A stretch of DNA of 64,000 nt, taken from Tethya wilhelma (taxonomy: Eukaryota > Porifera > Demospongiae > Tethyida > Tethyidae). Both the position numbers and the translations under genes were made by a program. Below are positions 28,301 through 40,412 of the stretch, piece by piece. Numbering within the stretch: the first letter of the stretch is position 1; each line of letters starts with the position of its first letter. The stretch spans positions 13,273,267 to 13,337,266 of the forward strand of contig CAXIPT010000002.1 of the NCBI GenBank assembly GCA_964030475.1, given 5' to 3'. The notes below the pieces were generated by a model. The model saw only the letters and a program-made list of their open reading frames with translations. It did no database searches and had not been told where the DNA came from.

Positions 28301-30799
28301 ATAGAATCATTTGAGATACCATCGATAACTGTATGTCTATCTTTGGCATTTGGCTGCACATCAACGTGGATATATGTGACCGAATTTTGGAAAACCGACC
28401 AGATGTAGTAATATGCGAATTTTGAGATAGCGCTTGCATTGTAATCTACGTCATTGCAGCTAGCTATTTTCCAAATTTGAAGCGGCTAGGCGCTATAGTT
28501 TTGGAGATATGAGCTCAAATATACTGACCGTTCATTCCAATTTTACTCGCTAAAATCGTGAGCAAATACGTTGCTAAGCGCGAGTACACAAACTCCGTAT
28601 ACTATCCGTGTTACAAACAATTTATATTTGTGGTACAATTTTAGTGTAGTATCAGAATATGCATGAAGTTAGTTGAAGCGCTAGTTAAAACTTACTTTAT
28701 GAGCCTTTTTAAAGACACAGAAGACCAGGGAGCCTTCCAGGAGGATTCACCAAGGAGGTAAGTAAGTCTACTAAGTAGAATAATGTAGCGGGTGGGCTGT
28801 AACTAGAGTAACTAAGCTATAAATGGCGCAGAAATAAGCGCCCAATATTAATGCATGCATCTATAGCTATTCTAACTGTAGGAAACAGTTTAGCTAATAC
28901 TTATTGCCCATAATAAGAAGCGCTTAGCTTCTTTTCCCCACAAATTTCATTGCAAATTTATTATACACAACATACAATACATTCATTCATTATTATGCAC
29001 AGATAAACAGCTCCTGGCATAGCCCAGCGATTCTGCAACACTGTGGGTCATCTTCTGATCATCTGGAAGAGATTTCTTTCTGCTAGAAGTGTTTAGTTCA
29101 TGAACAATGCATTGTTTTTTGTTGCACATTAAATATGCAAGATTATAATGAGATGCACAGCAGCAGCTGCATCATGTACTTATCAATCAATGAACATGGC
29201 AACGCATCCCGTGTACTAACGGGAGAGAAGCTAGCCATGGCTGACATAGCTGAATTCAAACGCTTATATCTCAGCAATAGAAGCAGCCCCACCCGTAAAA
29301 TCACGTCTGCAGCTCGCAAAGGTGTGCCCCTCCCCATTGGTGCAAAAAAATTAATTTCGCGCGCGCATCGCGAATTACACTACAATCGCCGATTACTACA
29401 AATAAAGTTTTACTACATCTGGTCGGTTTTCCAAAATTGGGTCACATATTGCTCTGATTCATTTGATTCAATTATTTCATCTCCAATTAAATCAAGCCAT
29501 GCTTGAAGTCGGATGGATTGTGTTGATTTAATTAGTGTTTGTCTCATGTTTGGTTAGCTTGAATATAGTTTTCTTAGTTATATCAAACCTTATAGTCCAC
29601 TTTCTGAAGCGTAAAACTGTAGTTTATTATGTTTCTTTTTTGTTTTGTTTTGTTTTGTTTCTATACCTGTCATTTACTCATTTTAGATATTGTGTACTCC
29701 CGTTTGAGCTTCGTTTGGTCTAAATGAGTATAGTTTCATTGTTTTGTTCGGTTTTTCTTGTTCAAAAGCGAGTCTTTCTTGTCTCTGTGAAATTTTTGCT
29801 GGTTCAAAAGTTATCACGTGTGCACTATACATGACGCTGTACGACGTACATGTAGTTCACTGGAAAACGTAATCGTGTAAACGCAAATCAGAACATAGTC
29901 GTTTTCCAAGAGAAAACAAAAACGCATCCAAAATGTATCCGTGTAAATGAGGCCTTAAGCTCAGTTTTGTTTATACATCTGTACAAAGTAATAATTCTGC
30001 ATGCGTACAATATATTCTGATCTGTATTAAGTATACCAAGGTTTTCGATACACTATACTATCCTCTTCCTATCTAGTATACCCATGCCTGACTGGTAAGG
30101 GAGGTCTTGGGTTTAGTTCCCAGCTGCATGATTATCTTTTCTCTCTCAGTATTCCATTAAGTAGAGCCTCTAATATATTACCTTCCAACTCTGTTAGATG
30201 TTATCTTGAGAACTTCTTAATCGTAGCTTTTACTGTCTTTGAATTGAGTAAGAGCGGCCTATGGTCTTTATCACAATGAGTTTTACCATAATAAGGGTTC
30301 AGTACTGAATTTTGTAAGAGTGTATATTGCACAATTTATGTCTTACCTTTTTTGTATGTCACACATTATAGGTTTTGTATTAGTATACATAATATGTTAG
30401 CTTTATATATATATATAGCATGGTCATGATTGAGGCAACATGTAAATGTCATCTCTTTGTTTTGTTAATCTACATGCATGGTAGCTGCAGACCTAGTGTA
30501 CAATGATGGTTATCGTTAGCAGGTTGATGGAACAATCACCACTAGGTTGGTGGTGAACATTAACACAGCTGCCCACATACCAGCGATAGTGGTCCAGTCC
30601 AGTGTGTATATAGCTGTGTTTGAACTTGTAGGGACTAATATGTGCAGTGATCATGATAATTAATTTATTAATTATTGTTACATTATAGTTATCACAACAT
30701 AAACGTAATGATATAATAATTATATTTAACTACCCTTATCGAATTTAGCTACCACGAAATAGAAAGAAAACAATGATAAGTAGAGTTGTAATCACACTT
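28301..30799. repeat. Direct duplication, copy 2 (probable alternative haplotype)
   Basis: Second copy of 25870-28299. It lacks the elements at 26461 and 27545 but carries the 1072-bp element at 28375-29446. It continues without a break into the 8-TM gene, so this is the contig that holds the complete locus. Confidence 0.85.
28375..29446. mobile_element. 1072-bp DNA transposon with TA target duplication
   Basis: Inverted ends TGTGACCGAATTTTGGAAAA and TTTTCCAAAATTGGGTCACA, continuing through CCGACCAGATGTAGTAA, about 37 bp each. TA flanks both ends (28373-28374, 29447-29448). Copy 1 holds the empty site (GTGGATATATTGCTCTG near 25936). The longest internal frame (29135 on, 123 aa) lacks any transposase motif that I can see, so it is non-autonomous. 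Confidence 0.88.
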
Positions 30800-31832
30800 C
30801 CCACTGTTCCACTCATGAGTGCTAGTCGTTTCCTCATTCCACTACAACTGTGATCCTGAATAGCTCTTTGAAAGTCACTGAAGGCTGATCCTGAGCTTTC
30901 AAAATTGGCTTCTTCAAAATCATTACACTCACAGTCAATAGGCATAGCATTATCTCCAAGAAGGTAAATCCCAAGAGTTGCGCACACAAGAAAGAGAGCA
31001 ATAATTATTAGAAGAAGATCACAGTAATTCTTGATTGTCCCACAATTGCATCCTTTGTTCTCCAAGAAGAAGTACACCAAGACTATCACAATCCAAGTAA
31101 AAAATAAAATCCCCCAAGATGCCCAAATTCCTTGGAGTTCACTCTCATTGCATGTACCTCCGATTGCAAAGGAATCTGTATGCACCCATATAGCAGTGTA
31201 GATTGCATCAAATTCCACCATCAGTGCTAGCATGTGAATAAGGAAGGAGGCAGCCTTTAAATTTTCATCCGAAATATCATCCGATCCATTGCAACCTATT
31301 ACAACTACCCATTTTCTGAGCAACTTTGGAATAACTTGAAAGAAAACGAGTGCAAGAATTAATAGACATCTTCCAGCAGTCTGAGCTCGAGAAATACAGA
31401 GTTGGTCACAAAAGACCTCTTCATTAAATCGACCTAGAATGGATGGTAGATTATTGCCAATAAAGTAGCACAACAAACCGAAGATGATGAAGCAATCGGC
31501 AACAAAAAATGGAGTAGCATTTCTGTCCTTGTAAACTTTCACTCTCCAAATAACCAAAGCAATCACTAACATTGAAATCAGGCTAAAAATAGCGAAGCCC
31601 CCAAATATAGCAAGGGAAGTCACTGCAGTAGCTTTCATATTGGCAACAACTGTAATGTGGATAAAAGAGCTTATGATATCCATTAGTAGAGTAAAAATCT
31701 TGAAGATGTTACTGTTGAAATCCCAGGCACCATTGCCCTCCAAAATGTCTGAAAGAAAACAATGCATATATTAGTCTGTAGCTTTGTTGGCAATAAGTCA
31801 ATGATTGGTAACAACTTACCAATGATACCCAT
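30745..31832 (-). CDS. Orphan eight-TM membrane protein, paralogue 1
   Basis: Two exons: a 13-nt first exon 31832-31820 (ATG GGT ATC ATT G) with donor GTAAGT, and 31748-30745; 338 aa. The model replaces an ATG inside the intron. About eight hydrophobic segments: near AIFGGFAIFSLISMLVIALV, ADCFIIFGLLCYFIGNNL, CLLILALVFFQVIPKLL, AASFLIHMLALMVEFDAIYT, ILFFTWIVIVLVYFFLENKG, LLLIIIALFLVCATLGIYLL and a C-terminal GSVITTLLIIVFFLFRGS. Cys pairs lie in the loops. I do not recognise the family. Its neighbour at 33434-34543 shares exon structure and most motifs. Its 3' end is duplicated at 28248-28299. Confidence 0.75.
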
Positions 31833-33433
31833 TTATCTTTAGCAAATAATAATAGCTCTTCGAATTCACTAGCTGTTTTCTCACTTCTGACAAATTGTTC
31901 TATAGTCTAGCTATGTACTATAATTTTTGTGGTATAATATTCCCTGGCTGAATTTGCTGACCAAGAATTATTATAGTAACAATAGGAATGCTTGGTTAGG
32001 TAATAATAACAATAATTATAGTAATTGACAAGCATGCAGTCAGTGCATGGCTGAATTTGGAGTATATAGGGGGAAATCTCATGGATTATCCCCAATTGGT
32101 GGCCATGCACAATAATGTGCGTATACTATGATGCGTGACAATGAAATTAATATGCCTGCATAGCCTTGTTCCCAGGCCTTGTACCCCCACATTTAATTCT
32201 AAAACTTGTGGTAGTCCTGGTAAAACTTATCATGTGATTGACGTCACACACACATAAGCAGCTGCTAGGAAAAATGGCTGAGACTGAATCTAAAGCTTTT
32301 GTCATCAAAAACAGGCATAGCCAAGGCTGTTCATCATAGTATTTGTTCATCTGTAGCTTACATTTAAGATTGACTAGGGACTGGCAGAGAGTTTTTGTGA
32401 CAAAAATGAACGGAAGACTAGAACAGTCAGACATGTCCTCAACGTGATTTGCATGTAAATAAACTGTACTATTTGTCCTTTTTCCTTTAAAAATATTTCT
32501 AGGCTCTTGCCATCACTGTTTTTACTCCACTTTGCTACTCTTAGTAACTTAGCCTAGAGTACTATAAACTCTAAAATTGAACTAATGTCCCGTCCGATCA
32601 GTGAAAATCAGCAGTTGTTGCGAAGTTGTAGCGAGTTTTCTATTTTCTCAAGTTGTTTTTACCTCCTTTCTACCAGTGACATCACTCACGGGATAAGTTT
32701 TACCAGGCCTACCACAAGTTTAAAAGTTAAACCGCACGGAGTAGACCTTGGTATGAGGCTAATCCGTGCACATAATTAATTATGCAAGCATACATATTAT
32801 TCATGACTATTCCACATAACTTAAAAATTGTTCGAGTGAATTAAGTTACTATAGATCTCCTAAAAATTCAGTGCAAAAAAGTAAACACGTTCGAGCTTTG
32901 CCGAACTTATTTCACATGCAAACCCCATGCATGCATGCTCAATTGCATATAATAGTATATAAGTATATATGCATGACGACCATTGCCGAAAATTAGAATA
33001 ATAAGAGGTGCCAAATTTTTAGAAGATCTACGGTATTTATATAATTTTATGTGAAAATCTATCTGAAATACGCCGTACCCTCAAACATTATAACTGCCAT
33101 ATAATTCTGCATGCGTACCCAAACTTTCATTTACAAATCCCGTACATTTATTATTCCAAGTTGTCACACCCTTCTTATTATCGGTGTTTTATAAGATTCC
33201 TCTGTGACACCCTATAGTATCACTCATAAATTGCATGCCAGCATCAAATTGAAACCACCATTTCCTCCAGCCATTAATGCAACCCATCACTCACAGTCAA
33301 TGGGTTCAGTTTGGATCGTACTGTAACTGTTGTCATGCATGATCTACTTTATGTTTGAGAATATATCTTAATAATAATAATTATATCAGTGGTAAGTATG
33401 TATCACTATAGTTTTGACATAGGCTATTCTTAT
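31833..33433. other. Intergenic stretch
   Basis: No gene is supported; holds the 601-bp TAGCCT element at 32161-32761. Confidence 0.5.
32161..32761. mobile_element. 601-bp TAGCCT-family element
   Basis: TAGCCTTGTTCCCAGGCCTT at the left and AGACCTTGGTATGAGGCTA at the right are diverged reverse complements. Further inward, CCTGGTAAAACTTATC pairs with GATAAGTTTTACCAGG. The flanking 9-mers ATGCCTGCA and ATCCGTGCA match at seven positions, as expected for an aged target duplication. Confidence 0.7.
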
Positions 33434-34543
33434 TTAGCTACCACGAATAAGAAAGATGACAACAATGACCACAGTTCCTAGCACACCTCCAGTTGTCCCA
33501 CCCATGAGTCCCGATCTTATCCTCTTCCCAGTGATAGCACTACACCCAGAATCACTCATCAATAGTGTTGAGTTGAAGTCATTTCCTCCAGATCCATCTA
33601 TGGGACTGTCATTGCACACACAACCAATTGGCTCAGCATTGTCTCCAAGCAGGTAGATTCCAAGAGTGATACATGTAAGAAAGAGAGCAATAATCATCAA
33701 AATGAGTGCCGTCAAATCTTCAATTTCGTCCAGTTTGCATCCTTTGTTTTCGAGGAAGAAATAGACCAAAACAAAGACAACCCAGATGACAAACGAGAAG
33801 CTCCAACAGGACCAACTAGCACGAAGATCGCCAGCACTGCACTCACCATCAACTGTGAAGGAGTCATTTCCCCAAATGGCACTATAGATGGCATCAAACT
33901 CAACCATCAGTGCCAGAATGTGAATCAGAAACGAAGCGGCCTTTAGATTGTTGTCTGAGACATCGCATTTATTGTCTGAACCGCTCGCTATCATCCATTT
34001 TCTGAGTAATTTGGGCACAACTTGAAAGAAAATGAGTGCTATAAACAGTAGACATCTTCCAGCAGTCTGAGCCTGTGAGATGCAGTTTTTACCACAAGAA
34101 AGTTCATCACCAAAAGTGACCAAAATTGGCGGAAGATTGTCACCAATGTAGTAAAACAAAGCACCAATGATAATGGAACAGTCAGCAAAGAAAAATGGCC
34201 AAGCATTTTTATCATTGTCATCGACTTTCACGACCAAGATAATGAATGCGATCACAAACATTGCAACCAAGCTTACAAGAGCAAATGTGATGAATAACCC
34301 GAGTGCAACTCGAGCAAGGATTTCATTGGCGACTGCTGCTTGTAGAGAAATGTAGAATAGGGAGCTTATGATGTCTATGAACAGAATGAACATTTTGTAG
34401 ATGTCACTGTTGAAATCCCAGGCAACATTGCTCTCAAAAACATCTGGAAGCACAAACAAAACATTCATTTTATTTATGCCACGGCTCCATGTAGTCAAAC
34501 TACAGGCACTCAGTTAATTTGCCGACTCACCTATGATACCCAT
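33434..34543 (-). CDS. Orphan eight-TM membrane protein, paralogue 2
   Basis: Exon 1 34543-34531 (ATG GGT ATC ATA G, 13 nt; donor GTGAGT) and exon 2 34443-33434; 340 aa. Shares with paralogue 1 the starts MGIID, AWDFNSxIxK, the ADCxII...YxIGDNLP segment, SQAQTAGRCLLxxALIFFQV, KLLRKW, AASFLIHxLALMVEFDAIYx, YFFLENKGC, LGIYLLGDNA-PI-C-C and the terminal IRGS/FRGS. Tandem, same strand as paralogue 1. Unknown function; conserved polar residues in helices and CxC in a loop leave receptor, channel or transporter all open. Confidence 0.78.
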
Positions 34544-37145
34544 TGTTAACTCAATTGCTGTAGTTATATTATATGGCCTCAAGAATCAGTGTAGTCACTC
34601 CAGTAGCTAGATAGAATATAGGGATCAATCAGATGAATTGGAGATGATTCCCACTATATATGTAACAAACCTAGCTATATAGTTTCCTGAAATTTTGTTT
34701 TTTATGTGGTAGACTTCAACCTGCATGACTCAGCTGTTGTTTATGAGTTATGGTGTTGTGTATGGACATGCATGTTCACTGTTTACATTAGATTGTCTTC
34801 TTGTGCATAAAATAGTATAATAGATTTGCTGACAAGGTTGTGTTCTGATAATGATTGCCAATGTAGTGATATTGCCTATGCAGTAATGAATATAGGGAAA
34901 ATCCCTTGGGAAGTCCCTACACAATCTCCACTCATAAACATGATTACCATGCAAGTTTGATTCTGATTCTGGTCCCCTAGTATGTGTAATGAGGTTGTAT
35001 ACCCCATGTTGTCAATGCTATTCATGATCACATCAGTGCTGGTTGCTATGAATTGTTCACGAACACAAACATGCCAGAACTTTTATCATCTTTCTTGTTA
35101 TATGATGGCTCCTCAGGTATTTGTATCCCTCTGTATGGTGTAATACTAGTGGTCTATTGACTCTATTCAATCGTTCAAAAGTTTTTAATGTCAAAATAAG
35201 TTTTGTCCTTTAGTTTAGTACTTGGTAAGAACCACTTAAGTGTGCGAAGAGAGCTGACTCAGTAGAAGAAGTCCATGGCACCTGTCCTGTCCTACCATGG
35301 TGAGGAGTATTCTGGTCCTCCTCTCCTATGTACTAGCAATCATGAAACAGCCAAGTTAAAAGTAAACATGCAGTTCACTTTTTAACTATATCATGGAACC
35401 ACCAGTATGGACTATTTTTATCTCTACATTAGAATTGTTGTGCTTTACTGTTGATTTCAATGATTATAGTACATACTATTGGTTTGTTCGTGACATGATT
35501 GAGCTAGCAGTGTCCATACTAGAGCCCAACACTTATTAGGTAACTTGTTTCAAGCCATGGCAACATTCTCTTTATGTATAGCAGATATAGTGCATGGAAA
35601 GAAAAACTATAGTTTTATTTAGTAGTGACAACAAAATGCTACAGTAACTGTTAAGTGGTACAAGTAGTAAAAATTTTCAAAAAATAAGCAGTGTAGGAAT
35701 GGGCAGTGCTGTAAAAAGTATTGGAACAAGGAATGGTCTCAATTTCGGCACATGACTACTTCATTTTCATTTTTGATCCCTCATAGCTAATAATTATTGT
35801 AAATGAATGGTTCAAAGAATGATCTGTACTTGAATAGCTCACATTTTAATGGTTTAAATTCCTGCCAATCCTATATCATTTGGCTAAAAAGTAGAATAAA
35901 GTATAGCAGGCAGGATTAGATTACCGGCCAAGACTTGGGCACAAAAAATGAAGTAGTCATGTGCCGAAATTGAGATCATTCCTTGTTCCAATACTTTTTA
36001 CAGCACTGCCCATTCCTACATTTTGAAAATTTTTACTACTTGTTCATTCACTTTTTTCAACACTAAAGTGAGGAGACTATCAGAGACTGGTTAGTCCCTA
36101 CAAAAAGCTTGAGTTATCTGAGTAGAAGCTACATTGCTTGCTAAAGCAGCTAATGCGCATGCGCATTAAAATGCCACGTGGATAATTAATGACCTTTGAA
36201 CTCTACAGGAAAATGGCTACATTGAAGTACATGAATTTATACTCTCAGTTTCAAAGCTTTCTAGTTTTTGTTTAGGCTTATTTGTGATTAAAACGAGTAT
36301 CAAGGAATGTAGTACCTATGAAAAGGAGTTACTTTGTGCTGTCAAAATTGGCTCAACACATTCTGGTTCTCTGGAAATGCTTTTCAAGTAAGTCAGTTAG
36401 GAAGTACGTACGTACGTACGTAAGTTAGAAGAACAAAAATGGCACTATGGTGGCTTCCCACTAGCTCTCTCTACGAGTGCTGAGGAAAGTTTCTGTGAGT
36501 TTTAGACTGTGCATGCAATTGGTAATCTGTTATTGAGAGCCTGTGAGCAAGTTTGAAGACTTAATTTTTTTGCTAGATTTTTATGATCATAAACATTTTG
36601 TATTGTGCCTATGGGACATTCGGCCCGGGCATTCCTACTATACGTACTACCGTACGTATGATAGATTCAGCTGCTTATAAGCAAACTTTAATCAAGTTTT
36701 CTAGTGGCAACACTCGTATTCGGCATAATAGTTGCAGTTTCTTTAATGTCACAATATGTTAAGAGCATAATATAAATATATCCCTTTTAAGTAACACATC
36801 CATGCATACAGCAAACTATATATAATCAAGAGTATGCAATATGCATATATATAGCTCAAATTGTTTGTGACTATATGTAACATAAACAGAACCCCATTTA
36901 GAAATGCTATACCCCTGCTGTGTATATTAAGTGTCAAAGTCAAACATATAGTGAAAATGGAAACTCTATAATGCATGTGTATGTAGGGCTTTGACATGGT
37001 TTATGTTTTGATATTATTAGTATTATCATCACATCATTATACTGCATGAGTTTATCAGCAAAAGTTTTATAATAAATATTATATAAATAATTGTTCCATG
37101 CTGAGGAATTCTTATGCATTTGTTTAACTAGCTGAAAGAAAGAAA
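34544..37145. other. Intergenic stretch
   Basis: No gene is supported. Holds the second copy of the ~0.9-kb dispersed repeat. Confidence 0.5.
35659..36520. mobile_element. Dispersed ~0.9-kb repeat with ~110-bp inverted end, copy 2
   Basis: 35659-36045 is an inverted repeat: AAGTAGTAAAAATTTTC, GGAATGGGCAGTGCTGTAAA and TTTCGGCACATGACTACTTC recur as reverse complement. Continues with CTACAAAAAGC, AATGCGCATGCGCATTA, AATGGCTACATTGAAGTAC and CAAGTAAGTCAGTTAGGAAG, the reverse complement of copy 1 at 23424-23938. Confidence 0.7.
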
Positions 37146-38911
37146 ATGTATTGTATAGCTGCAGTTGCTATGTTCTCATGGCTGACCATTGTCTCAGCTA
37201 GCTCTATGGAAGATGTGACTTGTCCCTTGTGGACTGTAACAACAGTAAAAGATGCCATGGAGTTGAGACTTGTGAGTGTGGAGATTCCATCAATGGTATA
37301 GTCCACTGCAGTCCAGATCTGTATATTTCTATTTCACAGTTTCATTGTATGACCTTCAGTGAAGTGTTGAACATGACGGTAGTTGGACCCTGTTACCATC
37401 ATGCTATTAGCATCACAAATCTGCCTATGCTCTACCACAGAAATGAAAGCATTTTGTGTCATTTTAAAGATTATTGTCCCAATAAACATTGCATCTACTA
37501 CAAGCATCAGGCTGGTCTTATGTGCACCAGCTGTGTAGAAGGATATACCTATCCTGTCTACTCTTACAGCATTGCATGTGTTGAATGCTCAGACTACAAG
37601 TACAACTGGTTAAAGTACCTTGCTGTGGCATTTCTTCCTCTCACTGTCTTCTACATTCTAGTAGTCCTGTTCAGGATAAGTGTCTCATCTGGAAGAATGA
37701 ATGGCTATGTGCTCATATGCCAGCTTCTATCAGTGCCTTCAACTACAATAATTGCTAGTAGAATTACTAAACCAGCTGGTGGAGTTTTTTTAGCATTTAC
37801 TGGACTGTGGAACCTTGATTTTTTTCGAGGATTGTATCCTCCATTTTGCTTATATCCTAACCTAACAGCACTCCAGACTCTCATGCTAGACTATGCAGTA
37901 GCTGTTTACCCACTGCTACTAGTTGTCTTTACTTACATCTTTGTTGAGCTACACAGACGCTACATAATTGTTGTTCGGTTGTGGAGACCTTTCTACAAAT
38001 GCTTTGTTCGATTACGTAACAACTGGGACATCAAAGGATCATTAGTGGGAGCATTTGCCACATTTATCTTGCTTTCTTATGTAAAGATTCTCAATATTTC
38101 TTTCCTTGTTCTTGTGCCAAACACACTTCATGATGTCAATGGAAACCAAGTAAAAAAACGGTTTATAATGTACGATTCATCATATGAATTTCTTGGGTCA
38201 GATCATCTTCCCTATGCCTTCATAGCCATGTTCATGGTCATTGTGTTCAACATTATCCCACTGGTTCTTCTCTGTCTCTATCCTTGTCGCCGTTTCCACA
38301 AGGTTTTGAACTACTTCAATCTTCGCTGTTTGACACTACACATCTTCATGGATACCTTCCATGGCTGTTACAAGCTACAGCCTCAAGACTGCAGGTATTT
38401 TGCTGTTCTTTACATCTTCCTACGAGTTCTGAACCTCACATTTGCAGCTATATACCCAGGTTATGGATATGCAGTTTTCATTGGTGCTACTTTCATTATC
38501 ACCTCAGTTGTCATTACTACAATCAGGCCTTACAAGTCAACCGCACACAATATGCTGGACACAGTTTTCTTCTTAGTTTTAAGCTTGCTGGTCTTTGCAG
38601 CTAATAGTCGAAATCGTAGATATGATGATGCTACTATCCATGCCTTACTGTTTGTTTTTATTACTGTGTTGCTCCTTGTTCTTCCTCTATATGGTGTTGG
38701 ACTAGTGGTCTATTCAATTATTCCCAAACCTCTATTACACAAAGTCTCCTCTTTAGTTCAATGCTGCAAGAACTACATCAAAACAATGAGAGCAGACTCC
38801 GCAGAAGTCGAACCTGACCTGTCGTACCGGTTTGATCATAGTGAGGAGTACCCTCCTCTCTTACCAGCAACACCTCCAGCAACATTTCATGAAATAAACT
38901 ATATAAGTTAG
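37146..38911 (+). CDS. Multi-pass membrane protein related to the nested beta-helix gene; frame break after signal peptide
   Basis: An open frame from 37202 to 38911 lacks an early ATG. It encodes a Cys-rich stalk (CTSCVEGYTYPVYSYSIACV) and about nine membrane helices, with LWNLDFFRGLYPPFC and LLSYVKILNIS matching the nested gene's WINLDFGFETCF and LLSYTKGLRAV, then a short Pro/Glu tail. A good signal peptide (MYCIAAVAMFSWLTIVSA) begins at 37146 but in another frame that stops at about 37301. Either a 1-bp indel (assembly or mutation) joins the two, or real upstream exons end at the CTAG acceptor at 37200. It lacks the beta-helix ectodomain of its relative. Confidence 0.65.
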
Positions 38912-40412
38912 ACAATATACTCCACCTGATATGCACCTGTTTTTCAGTTATGCATTGCTGAAAAATCAGTGTTTAAATTCATGACAAATATGTAGTGAAA
39001 TAAACTTAATAAGCAATACAAATTATGTCATACAATGTCATGTAATTTTTCCTCACAAACTGTATAGCTCAATTTTTTCCACTATAATAATCATTATGAC
39101 AAAAACAGAAACCAATGCTGCAATGTTACCTGATGTGCATAGATTGCCCAAGTCAAACGCAGTGAAAATGGAAGCTCTAATACCTAGCACCTTTGAATGT
39201 CAAAAGGCAGTTTAGGTTTTAATGAATTTATTGGCACATTGTTACTGAGTTTGTCAACAAGTTTTTTTCCTTAATTGTTCCATGCTGAAAAGCACTTAAT
39301 AAGATTATCTCATTCAGGCTCATTGCTATGTTATGGATATGTAGAGATGGTAGATTTCTTGAGCAATTTTACATAGCAGCACAAATAAATGATAATAGGA
39401 CGTTTCGGCCCGTGAGCCTTCGTCAGCTATTGACACAACAGATTTGTGCTGCTATGTAAAATTGCTCAAGAAATCTACCATCTCTACACTTAATAAGATG
39501 TTTGTAGTTTTTTGCCCGGGCCTTCTGTGTGCTGCTAGCATTGAATTTTTAGCACAAAAAATAAATAAAACGTGTCTGCAGCTGGTAAAGATTGTCAACG
39601 TAATAAATCAGCAATAGTAGCACACGGAGGGCCTGGGGACGAGGCTACACCAGTTGTGAAATAATGGAGTGGTTTCTCATTTATCTAGACTACTGCGCAT
39701 GCGTCAAACATGTTGGAGAAGGTGGGGCTCACTGAGAGCTTCCAAAAAAAACACTGGAAGCTATACAAGAAGGTGGACGTTGTGTCCCGGCCGGGGCGGG
39801 CCCTCACATGTACATTTGAGAGCCATAGCTGATGGGTGAATGAGGAGGACGTGTAGCAGAGGTACTATAGGCCAGCCTGCTTAAGATGTACTAGACTAAG
39901 CTAGCTGCTATCAAAACCAAATATCCAGATAACCTTAAGTTACAATTGTAAGTGAAATATTCTTGTTTTGAGTTTAATGTTGCCAACATTTTGATAGTAA
40001 TTTTTCATACAAGAGAGAGGTAGAGAGAAAAATGGCTTCACTTAGCTTTGGTGTAGCTATATAGTCAGACCCCTTTAATTAATATGTTCTACATACATGA
40101 CTAAGACTAACCCACATACACGATCATTTGTATTATCAAGTTCATAAAAAGTTATCATAATTGTTACTATTATTATATGCACACAAGACTCATGATACAA
40201 AATATCATTCTATTATGCAACATCTTGCTCTAAAGCAAATACATACTACCATTGTTACAAGTACATTCTACAAAATTAATGGACATAATTATGTAGTAGC
40301 ACTACCTTACTGGCTTTGAAATCTAATCAATAAGTATAATATTATACTACAGGGAAATCTAAATGTATATATAGCTACAAAGTTCACTTGTCCACCGAGT
40401 TCCTCAAATCAG
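38912..40412. other. Intergenic stretch
   Basis: Holds the palindrome at 39342-39488 and a diverged TAGCCTC-type element ending GGCCTGGGGACGAGGCTA at about 39630-39647. The rest has no visible gene. Confidence 0.5.
39342..39488. repeat. 47-bp inverted arms around a hammerhead-like core
   Basis: TGTAGAGATGGTAGATTTCT and on through AGCAGCACAAAT (39342-39388) is repeated in reverse complement at 39442-39488 without visible mismatch. The minus strand of the centre (39398-39426) reads CTGACGA, a short G+C hairpin, then CGAAACGTCC. This resembles hammerhead ribozyme strands found at the ends of Penelope-like retroelements. Confidence 0.7.

Noticed and set aside
29135..29506. 123-aa open frame in the 1072-bp element as a transposase
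   Set aside because: It crosses the right end of the element and shows no DDE or HTH motif.
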